Positions 22,947-34,105 of a stretch of 64,000 bases of DNA are shown here, piece by piece. Origin of the DNA: Misgurnus anguillicaudatus (taxonomy: Eukaryota > Chordata > Actinopteri > Cypriniformes > Cobitidae); NCBI RefSeq assembly GCF_027580225.2, contig NC_073356.2, positions 7,040,501-7,104,500 on the forward strand, given 5' to 3'. The notes under the pieces were generated by a model. That model saw only the letters and a program-made list of their open reading frames with translations. It did not search any database and was not told the DNA's origin. Both the position numbers and the translations under genes were made by a program. Within the stretch, counting starts at the first letter, position 1. The number at the start of each line of letters is the position of its first letter.

Positions 22947-24642
22947 TAGGGCTGCACGATTAATCGTATTTTTATCATGATAACGATATGCGTGCCCCAC
23001 GATTAATTAATGACAGTCGTCGCGATTAATGTGCAAAGACCAAGCACAAAGCAGACGGTCTAGGTCTAGAATCAAGCAATGTGTTTGTTATGGGCAGAGT
23101 CAGAGTAAACGGAGTGTTTCTTTGCAAGCGCAGTCTGTGTTATGGTAGAAATACGTTAGCATCACAAGATTTACAGTCATTTTTGAACAAACATAATGGC
23201 AAAGCAACAAGAAGAAAGTGCAGAAATATGTATGTTTAATTCCCAAAAAGGGTCATATTGGCCTACTCCATTGTTTGGATATTTCGGATTTGAGGAAAGT
23301 GATGTTGATCAGGTAAGTTACGAGTCTTGTGCAAACTGTGCTCCTGTTCCGTCCAAACGTGAAATATCAAGAGTTTCAAAAGCTGAAGACACAAGCCGCA
23401 AACAATAAAAAAATCCCCGACATCCACGACACAAACAACAATAACGGATCGCGTATCATGTAAGTTAGCCAAGGATATGTTTCCAATAAGCACCGTGAGC
23501 AGCAAGGGGTTTAAAAAAATTATTGCCACATAAAAGGCATATCATAGGCTTTTTTTATTCCAAAATGTTTTGTTTTTATTTCAGGTTAATTCTAATTTGA
23601 TATAAATATATATTAGAGCCCTGCATTTCAGCCTTTTTACGCCCCTCTGGTCGCGTTTCGGATCAATTTTAACATTACAGGCCTCTTGATTTTTTAGGCT
23701 TTTCCTCCTTTTTATATTTTAATATAATTAATTAAAAGAAACGTTGAGACATTAATAAATTGTAAAAGAAAGACATTTAACCTGCACGAGTCCACTACGC
23801 ACATTAACATGCACCTGTTGCAACAGTGTTTAGCGTCTCCGCCAGCAGCAGGACATTCAGCGCATCGGGGAATATGGAGAACTGAATTAAAACCTTAAAT
23901 ACTGCGCATAATCTATATAAAAGACAACCTGCATGTTAATTTCGTTTCATGTTTATTTCGTTTTGCTTTGATTCATTATTTTTCTGCAGCTTGTCGCGCC
24001 TGCGAGCAACAGAGCTCCGCTTTTTTAAAAATAGTGTGTTGATAATAAACATTTAAACTAACATTGTTATATGCTGAAAATATATATTTTATATAGATGT
24101 TATTGTAGGCAAGTGAAGTGTTGATTTGAGAGGCCCATTTGATCAAACAAGACGTCAACATGACGTTAGCTGTCGGACACCGCTTGGTCATTATCAAAAA
24201 CCTTAATTTAACAAACAAAAAAGGCTCTAAAATAAATAAAAGATAATATATAATATAAGATTTTATAATTTTGACAGTTAAAACTGAACTGCTTTAATTG
24301 CTGCAATAGTAGGACAGCTGTAAGGAATCTGTGTGTGGTAGGAGTTATTTTAGTTATTTATGCGGATTTCTTTTGCAAAATCTATGCGGAATATTGCAGA
24401 ATTGTTTTAAATGTTTTAAAAAGATCTAAGAGAATGGGAGCTGTGGATATTACAAAACAATAAAATATTTTATAATATAGGCCTATAAAATGTATATAAT
24501 ATTTTATACATGGCTGTAAAGTGTAATAAAATAAAAAAAAATAAAAGTTCTTCAATAAAAGAATGATCGTATTTTTAATCGTGATCAAAAGTTTGAGCAA
24601 AACAATCGTGATCATCATTTTTCCTGTAATCGTGCAGCCCTA
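22947..24642. mobile_element. hAT element with TAGGGCTGCACGATTAATCG ends
   Basis: 1696 bases with ends TAGGGCTGCACGATTAATCG and CGTGCAGCCCTA, and a perfect 8-bp TSD GCACACAA (22939-22946, 24643-24650). A degraded first transposase exon with BED-finger similarity lies at 23196-23460. The rest is AT-rich and non-coding, so the element is non-autonomous. The perfect TSD argues for a fairly recent insertion. Confidence 0.94.
23196..23460 (+). pseudogene. hAT transposase first exon, degraded BED zinc finger
   Basis: The open frame 23196-23408 begins MAKQQEESAEI, followed by a LFGYFGFEESDVDQ stretch that fits the start of a BED-type zinc finger (aromatic-aromatic-GF then acidic residues). Cysteines of the CxxC pair are visible (CANC). 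The His end of the finger is lost: after SKRE the frame changes, and the expected continuation (KPQTIKKSPTST) is in another frame at about 23395-23430. GTAAGT at 23460 would serve as a splice donor. It would have given the DNA-binding N terminus of the transposase. Confidence 0.7.
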
Positions 24643-24719
24643 GCACACAATGCACTTTCACACATCAGGTTTTACTGCTTTTACTACTGCTTTTTACTGA
24701 GACAAAGTTAAAAGTGGCA

Positions 24720-25010
24720 TGTGAAATTTTGGTGTTTGTGTGCGTGTGACTGTTGTGCCACCTGCATTACAATTTACAATTTTGCAAGAGCCTGTGGTTT
24801 GCCAGATTAAACACAGACTCACTTGGTTCTTATCAGGAGCAAACAGGAGCTTTTACCCGCTTACTGCATCCACAGACAGTACCATTACAAAAGACAAGTG
24901 GAATAAGCCACAAGACGTTTTTTATAGGTATCCAAACTAGAGGTCTTCACAGGTCCACTTACTGTAGATCCAAAACCCCGAGGTCTAAGAGTTTCATGTG
25001 TGCCTCAGAC
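24720..25010. repeat. Segment duplicated at 27180-27500
   Basis: 24725-24930 matches 27184-27385 almost base for base (AATTTTGGTGTTTGTGTGCG, TTATCAGGAGCAAACAGGAG, CCACAGACAGTACCATTAC). Beyond that both continue with GGTATCCAAACTAGAGGTCT and a GGGTCYA-rich stretch typical of a hAT end. This is a local duplication of about 0.3 kb. Confidence 0.85.
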
Positions 25011-25448
25011 ACGGGTCGGGTATAATAATAGTGATATCGGGTCTATTTAAAGTAAATGTGTTTTTTGCGAAACAGACAGAGAAAACCCAAACAATCTCGC
25101 GTGCGACATCGTGTGGCTGGCGGTAGGTTCATTTTCATTGAGACAGACCTGTCAATCAATTTTAATTGTACATTTTAGTGGTCACGTTGGTGTCGTCGTC
25201 AGATAACAAAGTAAAATAAATGGACCAGTGGGCCAAATTGCATGCGAGGCCAATGGGGTTTCTTTCTGATTGACTGGTGCGTGCTGGGCTGCAGATTGCA
25301 TACACGTCCATGCTGTTAACATTTGGGCCAGTCGGGTCCAAACTAATCCAAACTATTTATGGAACTATCCACTTTGGCCATGTTCGTTTTTTTTGCCTGG
25401 AAACGATTTTAGTACCGGGACCACCTTTTTTGAAACTAAATTAGCTAC

Positions 25449-25889
25449 TAGGGTTGTGACAATTAATCGGGCAAATGCGCGTTTTCTCAATGAATGAATT
25501 TAAGTGAATTACGGTGAAATGCAGCCACATCCAAAAGCCAGGGGGCGCTCTCACTTAGAATCACCATTTGTGCCACAGAAGAAGTAGCATACCAAACACT
25601 ATTCCAGGAAATGTCTAAAGGAATATTTATATCGCTGTTCTTCAGATTGTTTCATGATAATAAAGAATATTTTAAATGATTGTGTTTGACGACTGTTGCT
25701 TTTTTAAATGCACATTATAAACGAGTCAAACTTGTAGTGATTTTAGATTGATAAGGACTTCCTACTGATCACGGAGCCATAGTACATGCACAAGCTGTGC
25801 ATGAAACACTGAATCGGAGCCTTACGATTCAGAATCAATTTAAGACAGGTCTTTTTAATGGGAGCGCGATGCATCGATGCACATCCCTA
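25449..25889. mobile_element. Non-autonomous hAT (TGTGACGATTAATCG type), copy 2
   Basis: 441 bases, ends TAGGGTTGTGACAATTAATC and GATGCACATCCCTA, perfect TSD TTAGCTAC (25441-25448, 25890-25897). Same family as 20495-21293 but without the internal MITE, so it shows the ancestral state of that site. Confidence 0.92.
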
Positions 25890-25946
25890 TTAGCTACTAA
25901 TCAAAGTAGGGTGTAACCAGCAAAACACAAACTATCCGTGATGTAA

Positions 25947-26120
25947 TGGCGCTTTTCCATTGCATAGTACCCCACGGTTTGGTTTAGTTTGGGTCGGGTC
26001 AGCTTACTTTTGGGAGCTTTTACTAAACTCGATGGAAAAGCTAACCACGGCAAAGTGAGGTGAGCTGACCCGACCCAAACTAAACTAAACCGTGGGGTAC
26101 TATGCAATGGAAAAGCGCCA
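25947..26120. mobile_element. PIF/Harbinger-type MITE (TGGCGCTTTTCCATTGC), short copy
   Basis: 174 bases, almost all terminal inverted repeat (TGGCGCTTTTCCATTGCATA at the left; reverse complement at the right), with TAA on both sides (25944-25946, 26121-26123). Internally deleted relative of 11704-12273. Confidence 0.92.
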
Positions 26121-26667
26121 TAAGTGTTATGTGTATTAGCCAAAAATGCATGCCATACCAAACACTATGGACATTTTTTAAAAAGCTTTGTAAATATACA
26201 GTTTATACTTTCTCTACATGTTACAAGATTTAAACATAGACAGCCTTCATATACTGCAAGTTGCGACAGTGCTTGTGGCCTGTAGGGGCGCTAGACGTGA
26301 AAACTACATGTCTATCACCCCCTAGTAGCCAAAAAGTTCCATTGTGTGCCTTTAAACTATTTTATATTGTTATTCTGCGTCGAGTCCTCTTTGCACATTT
26401 TTAGCGTCTAATTCAGTACTGCTGGTAAACTGTGGCTTTGGCACGCCCTGAGATGACATGATTATAAATCAGACTGCAGAAAAGACATGTAGTCAATGAA
26501 TTCTGATGGAAACAGACCTCACTGCAGTCTGCTGTCTTTTGCATGACAGACAATGCTCAGGAACATTTTAGTCTTGTGAAACATCCTTTGCATTATTTGA
26601 TCTTTCTTTACTAACCACAGCCACTGTGAATGCTTTGGATGACATTGTTGCTGTGCCTACTCAGTGT

Positions 26668-27160
26668 TTGTTTGTTTATTTATTCTTCACACCATTCCAG
26701 CATCTATGGCTATATTCATGATGAGAACTGGTTAATCCAGAGGTTCTCCACTTTGGCCCTTGAAATCTACTTTCCTGAAGAGTTTATCTCCAGCCCTGAT
26801 CAAACACACCTGAGCAAGTTCATCAAGGTCTTCAGGAATACCAGAAAATTGCAGGTGAGTTTGATCAGGGTTAGGGCTAAACTCTGCAGGAAAGTGAATC
26901 TCGAGGCCCAGAGTTGAGAACCTCTGGGGTTAACCCATACACAAGTTGATCCACACAAGTTTATCCATACACACGTTGGTGGAGGGCAATTTGGCATTTT
27001 CAATTCACCTAACCTGCATGTTTTTGGCCTGTGGGAAGAAACCAGGGTACACCCATACGGACACAGGGAGACCATGCAAACTCCACACTCCGGGGCTCAA
27101 ACCAGGGACCTTCTTGCTGTGAGGCAACAGTGCTACCCACTGAGCCACTGTGCTGCCTCT
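26668..27160 (-). mobile_element. tRNA-headed SINE (DANA/mermaid-like), interrupted
   Basis: Minus strand. The head at 27157-27090 reads GGCTCAGTGGGTAG (RNA polymerase III box A, about 27133-27147) and GGTTTGAGCC (box B, about 27093-27102). A DANA-like body follows (GTTTGCATGGTCTCCCTGTG) and the tail ends in AATAAATAAACAAACAAAC. Flanking direct repeats GCCTACTCAGTGT (26655-26667) and GCCTACCCAGTGT (27161-27173) are the 13-base TSD. A MITE at 26738-26926 split it. Naming it DANA-like is from memory. Confidence 0.85.
26738..26926. mobile_element. hAT MITE inside the SINE (CAGAGGTTCTCAACT type)
   Basis: 189 bases with inverted ends CAGAGGTTCTCCACTTTGG and GTTGAGAACCTCTG, and inner CTTTCCTG/CAGGAAAG symmetry. 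The flanks GGTTAATC and GGTTAACC differ at one base. The intact SINE at 56310-56553 shows the uninterrupted sequence. Internal phrases (CAGCCCTGATCAAACACACC) resemble those of 11501-11683. Confidence 0.82.
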
Positions 27161-27624
27161 GCCTACCCAGTGTCATGGCAAATTTTGGTGTTTGTGTGCG
27201 TGCATGTGACTGTTGTGCCACCTGCATTACAATTTACAATTTTGCAAGAGCCTGTGGTTTGCCAGATTAAACACAGACTCACTTGGTTCTTATCAGGAGC
27301 AAACAGGAGCTTCTACCAGCTTACTGCATCCACAGACAGTACCATTACAAAAGACAAGTGTAATAAGCCCTGTCTGCACCACGCAAAGTTTTTTATAGGT
27401 ATCCAAACTAGAGGTCTTCACGGGTCCACTTAGATCCAAAAACGCAAGGTCCAACCCGGACCCTAGCGGGTTCGGGTCTAAGAGTATTACTTGTGCCTAC
27501 CAGGGACATTTTTTAAAAAGCCTTGTAAATATACAGTTTATACATTCTCTACATGTTACAACATTTAAACATGTAAGAATTTAAGAATGCTTCAGATGAC
27601 ATTGTTGCTGTGCCTACCAAGTGT

Positions 27625-27915
27625 TTGTTTGTTTGTTTATTTATTCCTCACACCATTCCAGCATCTATGGCTATATTCATGATGAGAACTGGTTAATCCA
27701 GAGGTTCTCAACTTTGGCCCTTGAAATATACTTTCCTGAAGAGTTTATCTCCAGCCCTGATCAAACAAACCTGCATGTTTTTGACCTGTGGGAAAAAAAC
27801 AGGGTACACCCATACGGACACAGGGAGACCATGCAAACTCCACACTCTGGGGCTCAAACCAGGGACCTTCTTGCTGTGAGGCAACAGTGCTACCCACTGA
27901 GCCTGTGCTGCCTCT
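27625..27915 (-). mobile_element. Second, internally deleted copy of the same SINE
   Basis: Same orientation, head, tail and target repeats (27612-27624, 27916-27928) as 26668-27160, and it carries the left part of the same MITE. The MITE's right half and the adjoining SINE segment are deleted, joining CAAACAAACC to TGCATGTTTTTG near 27772. Box A is shortened by a small deletion (ACTGAGCCTGTG). Confidence 0.85.
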
Positions 27916-27935
27916 GCCTACCCAGTGTCATGGCA

Positions 27936-29290
27936 TTACTAAATGAACAGCTGCTTTTGCACCTAGAACATTGTCAGACTTGAAAAAAATAAAGTACTCT
28001 ACAAACAGAAAGGAAGGTCTTGGCATGTGTTTGGAAGACAGAAAATGACGTACCTACCTCTGGGGCACCTCATCCACAATGCTTTCCACAAATGGTCTTG
28101 GATATGCAGGCATGAGAATTGCCCGATGGTCATCACATCTCCTGTGCTTTAATTTTCAGTGTGAAATACAAGCCTGGTTGAGACAATGGGACAGCTTGAA
28201 GCTTGAGTTATTCTATTCACCATATCACCATCCCCATAATGGTATCCAGGGCGGCATTATGTCGAGAACCTGGCTAATCTACACACAAGTAAATCCATAC
28301 ACATGTTGGGTAAGGACAATTTGGCATCTTCTGTTACCTAATCTGGCAGAACATTCAAACTGGGTATATTATTTGGGGCACACATCGAGTGATCATTCCA
28401 GAGCTTTGGAATCAAAGTACATCTAGTTGACACATACTACTCATTAATGGATGGTGCACACAAAGCACAGACTGTGGGACTTGTATTTGGTGGCCTGACA
28501 TGGATTGTCAAGGGGAAACTGACATCAAATTCTATTTCACCTGCCTCCAGCATGATTAAACAGCTTTGACCTGTGTAGCTCCACTCTGTCCTGGTCCAAC
28601 CTGAGACTGCTCAAATTCGCAACTGGCAATGGTTGACAATTTCAACTCAGTTTGAGGCATTCCTTGCTCTGTCATTTTTCCACAAGGCAATGGTGAAGAT
28701 TTGCAAAGATTCTGAATTTACAAAAAAAAAAAGTTTTTTATTTGCAGGGCCTGAAATTGTCAAGAAGGGACAATTGAGGAGTCACAAATGTCTCTAATCA
28801 ATTTATTTGGTCTTTTGGGCAAAAAAATCCACTTCTCAGAACAAGACATTGTAAAGAGCTGCAAAGATACAACAATAAACATTGCAAATGATAAAAGTCA
28901 GAATGTAACATTCTTATTAAAGAAACTTAAGCACACATTATAGGGGCGCTGTAAGACATGTCACTGCCACATTTGGGTAATATTCAGGTCCAAGTAATCA
29001 CAAAGGACACAAGTTTGAATGTGATCCATGGTCGTTTTTTACGCCCTTGCTCATCCAATTCCTCTTTTGTGAACTTAAAGGACTTTTAAAAAATTGATGT
29101 TGTGTTTAGCAGATTCTACCAACAGCTATATTTCTGAATGACCTGAGGGTGGGAATAAGCTGATTTGAAGTGAAAGTATTTGATGAAGATATAATATGTG
29201 TTGAGAGCATTGGGTCAAAATCATTATCTCATATTTGTCAAGAAGTGCGCCTTTTACATCTGAGCTCTTTAATTCAAATTTACAAAGCCT
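27936..29290. other. No secure feature
   Basis: About 1.35 kb. 28255-28350 echoes SINE body phrases (AATCCATACACATGTTGG, GACAATTTGGCAT) and may be a decayed SINE. I see no exon, despite a 115-codon frame at 28079-28426. Confidence 0.45.
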
Positions 29291-29512
29291 TTTAAAGAGA
29301 TAGTTTACCCAAAAATGAAATTAAGCTGTTTATTTACTCACCCTCAGGCCATCCGATATATTGGTTACATTTTTCTTCAGCAGAAGAATAAAACAGAAAC
29401 CGCAGTGCTCTGATTCATATAATGCAAGTAAATGGGTACCGGCACTTTGAGAGTTCAAAAAGCAGATAAATCAAATACAAAGTAATCCCCATGACTCCTG
29501 GTGACACACTGA
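29291..29512. repeat. Dispersed repeat with ATTTACTCACCCTCA motif, copy 3
   Basis: Starts TTTAAAGAGATAGTTTACCC and contains TTTACTCACCCTCAGGCCAT. Related at its left half to 4450-4760 and 19676-19985; the right half differs. Confidence 0.7.
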
Positions 29513-29804
29513 GTGCGTTTACATGCACAGTATTACGCAGATTATGCTTAATAAACTAATAATGTGTGAGGTCAGGTAAACGTGTAAAACGGTTTTCATT
29601 TATAAGGGAAAGCCCATAAATGGCGTAAAAAAACGATCGGCACAGGTAGGTTTTTGCTCATTACCCCCGAATTTCGGACATTAATACTGTTAATGCAGAG
29701 CCTTTGCCAAACATAATGAGCATAATCTTTTTGTGGCGTTTGGTGGCGGGTTGGCAAACCCACCTCTTAGCACCACCTACAGAGTGTAAGGGTAAAGTGC
29801 ACTT

Positions 29805-30767
29805 AGGGCGCCTGCACACCAAAGCTTCCTCCTAGGACGCCCACGGCCGGCGCATGTTTTTAATTGATTTCAATGGAAACTCTGCGTTTTTCAAATAAGC
29901 TGGCGCTCAGCGTTTTTTCCGCGCTCGGCACTGAGCGTCATGAGTTGAAAGAGATTCTGTCACGGTGTGGTATACACCGACAAGAGGAAAACTAAAGGAG
30001 AACCCAAACGCAAGAGATGTACAAAAATAAACTATAGATTTATTAAAACAGAACAGAATAACCCACGTGGGGGTAAAACAGAGGATGGAACTAAATACTG
30101 TGATGGAACACAAACATAAACACGGGAACAGGCTTCAGTACACACGGGAAACATGAACACTGACTTCGACAACAAACGCGCACACGACAGAGAACGAGAG
30201 GGCATTATAAAGACACCACATCAATGGGGAACAGGTGAACATAATTAATTACGTAAGACACGAGTACATAAGGGAGCAGGGTAAAAGTGACAAGACACTG
30301 GGAACACGTGTCACACATACATGATGTGAAAAACACGTGTCCCCACACAAACCACAATGCTGCCATGACCTTGCCCTCAGAAATAGGACCTGAATCATAC
30401 ACCAAGGTCAGGCAAGACCATGACAGCGACAAGACCGTGGGAACACGTGGAAGCCACATACACAATATAACTCCACGTGTCCCCACACAGAACATAATAC
30501 TGTCATGGTCCTGTCAGATGCACTCAGAACTTAATCTAGCACAGAAAGTCTGACAAGACCATGACAGATTCAACTTTGGGTGAAAAGCTCCACTCGTCAA
30601 TGTCAGGTCTCACACGGCCGGCTCACAGTGGAGGAGGGGCGGGACAAGTATCACAACAACCAATCGGCTCACAGCTCAAGTGTCACAGCTAAATAGCGCT
30701 CGGCTGAAAAAACAGCTGGCATTCTGTGTCCTTCAGCCGCATTTAAAGGTTTTGATGTGACAACCCT
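29805..30767. mobile_element. MITE with GCACACCAAAG ends, copy 2, interrupted by a solo LTR
   Basis: Left end GGGCGCCTGCACACCAAAGC, right end TTTTGATGTGACAACCC. The stretch 30580-30765 is the inverted match of 20663-20890 (TGGAGGAGGGGCGGGACAAG). The LTR at 29958-30566 splits it; without the LTR it is about 350 bases, the size of copy 1. Confidence 0.78.
29958..30566. mobile_element. Solo LTR, 609 bp, 5-bp TSD
   Basis: Begins TGTCACGGTG and ends ATGACA (TG...CA), with the 5-base duplication GATTC on both sides (29953-29957, 30567-30571). No internal retrotransposon sequence adjoins, so this is what remains after recombination between two LTRs. It contains repeated CCACGTGTCCCCACACA phrases (about 30330 and 30475). 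Interrupts the MITE at 29805-30767. The remnant at 17410-18255 is related. Confidence 0.88.
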
Positions 30768-31679
30768 TTATTGTCACATGAGAATAACAAATGACAAAGA
30801 ACAATCTCTTCCCTAATTCCCAAAATAACAGGCAACCATATCCTAGAAAACAATAGCATTAATTGTATTTACAATTTACAGATCAACTTCACAAGAACAG
30901 TTTATAAGGATGCTATACAAGTCTGCGCCCTTTACCAGACATGCAACAGGTCACAGCTTACAATCTATATGATTTTTGCATAATATTTTGTCGATCAGGT
31001 AAACGAATGAGTAAGATGCCTAATGCCTGACTTCCTGAAAACTAGTTCAGTTTTTTCTTAGTTGGTTATTATTAATTAAACAGTGTTAATGAAGATAAGA
31101 TTGTAGAGCTGACCACAGATCTGTTACAACATACAGCGGGTATTCCTTTTCAAAACATTTTTCCCAGACAGCATCTTAAATACAGACTAACTGTAGGTAG
31201 TATAAAGTGTGAGAGTAATAAAGATCCCTCTTCATCACTTTGTCATATAACTCAGTGCTGATTTCCATATCAATATTTGAGTGACACTAAATGATTTGGA
31301 CACAACAGGGTGCGTGACAGAGTGGCGCCCAATGATCAATTTTCATTTCATTTATACGGGCGGGTGAGAATTTGCGGACGGGGCTGTATATGGTCTCCTA
31401 GTTTATGAATATTAATGTATTAGCTCTCATTTAATGTTTTGGTCTCATTTATCCTATTAAACAAAACACAGTCATACTTTAGATAATAGTTAATCTTGTT
31501 CTGTGAAACACAAAAAGAGACAACAGTTTATATTATTATTTATTAGCTATTTATTATTGTTTTTTAATTTTATTTTACTAGCATATTCTTACAAACAACA
31601 CATTTTAATCAAATAAAAGCAACACGACAAGTAGGTATTGTACAGGGTCTGAAAGGTGATGGGGCATGTCAATAAAAAC
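30768..31679. other. No recognisable feature
   Basis: About 900 bases of AT-rich sequence; no repeat ends, tandem repeats or coding potential that I can support. Confidence 0.45.
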
Positions 31680-31816
31680 CAAGGTTCCCACACCTTAGTT
31701 AACTTTAAATTCAACGACCTTTCAAGGACTTTCCAGGTCCAATACCCTCAAATTCAAGGACTAAATGTGGGGACACATTTCAAGTGAGAGCAAGATTACA
31801 TCGTATTACCTTTTAA

Positions 31817-32087
31817 AGCAACACTATGTAGTTTCCATGTAAAAATGACTTACAGCTCCCCCATGTGGTTGAAAAGCGCAACAGTGCCTGGTATCTGACA
31901 CTTTTCTGAAGGCAGGGGGAGGGGCTGTGTTTCCTACCCTCCACCGCCACTTTCAGGGTGTGCTTGTAGCAGCTAGAAGGCTGCTCAGGTTGCAGCAACA
32001 GTACAATTTGTCCAGTTAAAAGTTGTTTTATCACTGAAATAATTTTAGAGACAATATTTAAAGGTAAAAAAACTACATAGTGTTGCT
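31817..32087. mobile_element. TTAA-target MITE (AGCAACACTATGTAGTTT ends)
   Basis: Terminal inverted repeat of about 18 bases: AGCAACACTATGTAGTTT and AACTACATAGTGTTGCT. TTAA precedes it at 31813-31816. On the right the sequence reads TTA, then the mariner-type element begins; joining across that element restores TTAA. The TTAA target is typical of piggyBac-type transposition. Confidence 0.87.
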
Positions 32088-32090
32088 TTA

Positions 32091-34105
32091 CAGTTTTTCT
32101 CCATTGGTTTGGCTCATTTCTTGAAACAGAAATTACATTCTCAAAACAACATGGACAAACCTCCAAACCACGTGGCAAGTGTTCACAACAGAATTGAATT
32201 TCTCATTCATTTCATCAAATTGCAAATATCTAAGTACATGTCTCAATAGCTCAGTACATCTTTGCAACTGATTAAGTACAGTTAGCCTACATTTAGCAGA
32301 ATTTCCAAGTGAATAGATCTTGTTGATCTAAACTGATTGGTTGATTCTCAGTCTAATGGTTGTTTACTCCAAAATGTGTCAGCGTTATTTCATTGTATAA
32401 GTCATCACATGCACAATAGTCTGTTCAATTGGCAAAATGAGTCAAGAACATAATACCATGAATAACATATATGAATGCTTTGAACATTTGATAAATTTAT
32501 TACAGCAATTGACAGTCAGGGAAAACTAAAACTTGACTAACAAAGTAGGAGTTTACGCTTTTGTAGAGAATAATGGCATTGGAAGGAAACGAGGCCCCTC
32601 ACATCCTCGTGTTTGTGGATGAAGCTGGCTTCAACCTGGCCAAGGGCCGAAGACGTGGCCATAAAATTATTGCCCACCGGGCCATGGTGGATGTCCGAGG
32701 CCAGTGAGGGGGCAATATTACTATGTTTGATGCCATATCTGAGAATGGTGTGGCCACTCACATCCCCAGTCTTGGCCCATACTATACACAGATGCTCCTC
32801 ATCTTCTTGGACCGCCTTCAGTTTGATTTGATCCCTCAAAATGAGAAAGGTCTCGTCGGGCCTCACCTACCACAATATGTCATTGTATGGGACAATGTGA
32901 ATTTCTACCGTGGCCTGCTAATCAGGGACTGGTTCACTACTCATCCAAGGATGGTCATGGTGTTCCTACCACCTTACTCTCCTTTCCTCAATCCTATTGA
33001 GTTTTTCTCCTCTGGGAGGTGGAGATATATGAGCATAGGGCTCAAAATCAAAGGTCCCTGCTCCATGATGAACGCTGCATGTTAGGATATTACAGGAGAT
33101 CAGTGTAGGGGATGGTTGCGACATGCAAGCTGTTTTGTTCCCTCGTTGCATTGCAAGGGAGAATATACAATGTGATGTGGATGAGAATCTGTGGCCAGAC
33201 AGACAGCAGCGTGTGGATGGTCAGGAGGGTGAGGATGGTGGCCAGGAGAGGAAGGGTGAGGACAGCGACCAGTGAAGAAATGTTAGTTCTGAAACTCCCG
33301 CATTATTTACAGCACTGTAGGCTGCATATAATTTTCATTGTTTTTTGTGTTTATATTAGAGTATATTATGCTTTATATATTTTCTTTTTAGTCTGGTGTA
33401 TGGAAGTTACCTTGTGTGTGAATAAAAGTGGTTACAATTTCCTTGGCAGTATGAGTGCAATGTGTGATGTCAAACCTTGGAGGCTACTCTTACCCTAAAA
33501 TCCTATTTTTTTTTTTCAGTTTTATACACAATTGTATTCTGTTAGCTAGACAAAAAACAGTACAGTAACCATTGTCAATGAAGGACTGGGCTAAGACTGA
33601 AATGTGGACATAAGGTATATTTCAATGGTCCTCTGCCATAGTGACAAAACATCTAAACATTTTGAATTGCAGTGCTTACACAATGCCAAAGAGATAAAGC
33701 ATTTTGGGGGCATTGACTGTTTAAATGAGAAGGAAATTTAGTTTTGACACATGAGTGAATGGTTTTGGGAGAGGTATGAGCTTTTGCAGGTGAACCATGG
33801 TGTTGTGCCGAACCATCCAAGTTATTTTGACAAAAGCGCCAAGAGTGTTGAGAACGTCCAGTCTGTTTCAAGAAATGAGCCAAAGCAAGGATAAGGATAT
33901 TTGCCATTTTTGTGGCACTGACGCTTTATATGAAAAAGGAATTTATTTTTGAAGCATGAATGAACAGTTTTGGGAAATATATGAGCTTTTGCAAGTGAGC
34001 TATAGTGTTGAGCTGAACTGTAAGACTGTTTTGCCAAATGATCTTAGAGTTTTGAGAATGTAATTTCTGTTTCAAGAAATGAGCCAAACCAATGGAGAAA
34101 AACTG
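32091..34105 (+). mobile_element. Mariner/Tc1-superfamily element, 2.0 kb, 55-bp TIRs
   Basis: Ends CAGTTTTTCTCCATTGGTTT and its reverse complement, matching over about 55 bases, flanked by TA (32089-32090, 34106-34107). It encodes a broken transposase at 32570-33275. The right part holds two diverged tandem units about 204 bases apart (CTGTTTCAAGAAATGAGCCA at about 33863 and 34067), so the right TIR sequence is partly duplicated inside. It landed in the right-hand TTAA of the neighbouring MITE. Confidence 0.92.
32570..33275 (+). pseudogene. IS630/Tc1-type transposase pseudogene, DD35E
   Basis: Catalytic half of a transposase of the mariner/Tc1 superfamily. The first Asp is in LVFVDEAGFNL (about 32610), the second in YVIVWDNVNFY (about 32880), and the Glu in PYSPFLNPIEFF (about 33000). 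I count 35 residues between the second Asp and the Glu. An in-frame TGA interrupts at 32705-32707 (probably an Arg codon lost by C to T). A TAG follows the AAC of the 32723-33085 stretch, and a further frameshift precedes the C-terminal CDVDENLWPDRQQ. No helix-turn-helix half is visible upstream, so it is deleted or lost. Confidence 0.88.

Larger units (their letters stand above)
26170..27935. repeat. Local segmental duplication containing two SINE copies
   Basis: 26170-26235 matches 27507-27575, and 26620-27175 matches 27585-27930 with part of the middle deleted. Both SINE copies have the same flanks, including the same 13-base target repeat. One insertion was therefore copied by duplication, rather than two independent insertions. 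27178-27500, between the units, is the relative of 24720-25010. Confidence 0.85.

Noticed and set aside
27090..27160. tRNA gene
   Set aside because: Box A and box B are present but the sequence does not fold as a tRNA and continues into a SINE body with tail and target duplication.
28079..28426. 115-codon frame as a host gene
   Set aside because: No domain, no splice pattern; overlaps probable SINE-derived phrases.
31813..32178. Minus-strand 121-codon frame
   Set aside because: Spans a MITE and the TIR of the neighbouring mariner-type element; no coding signature.
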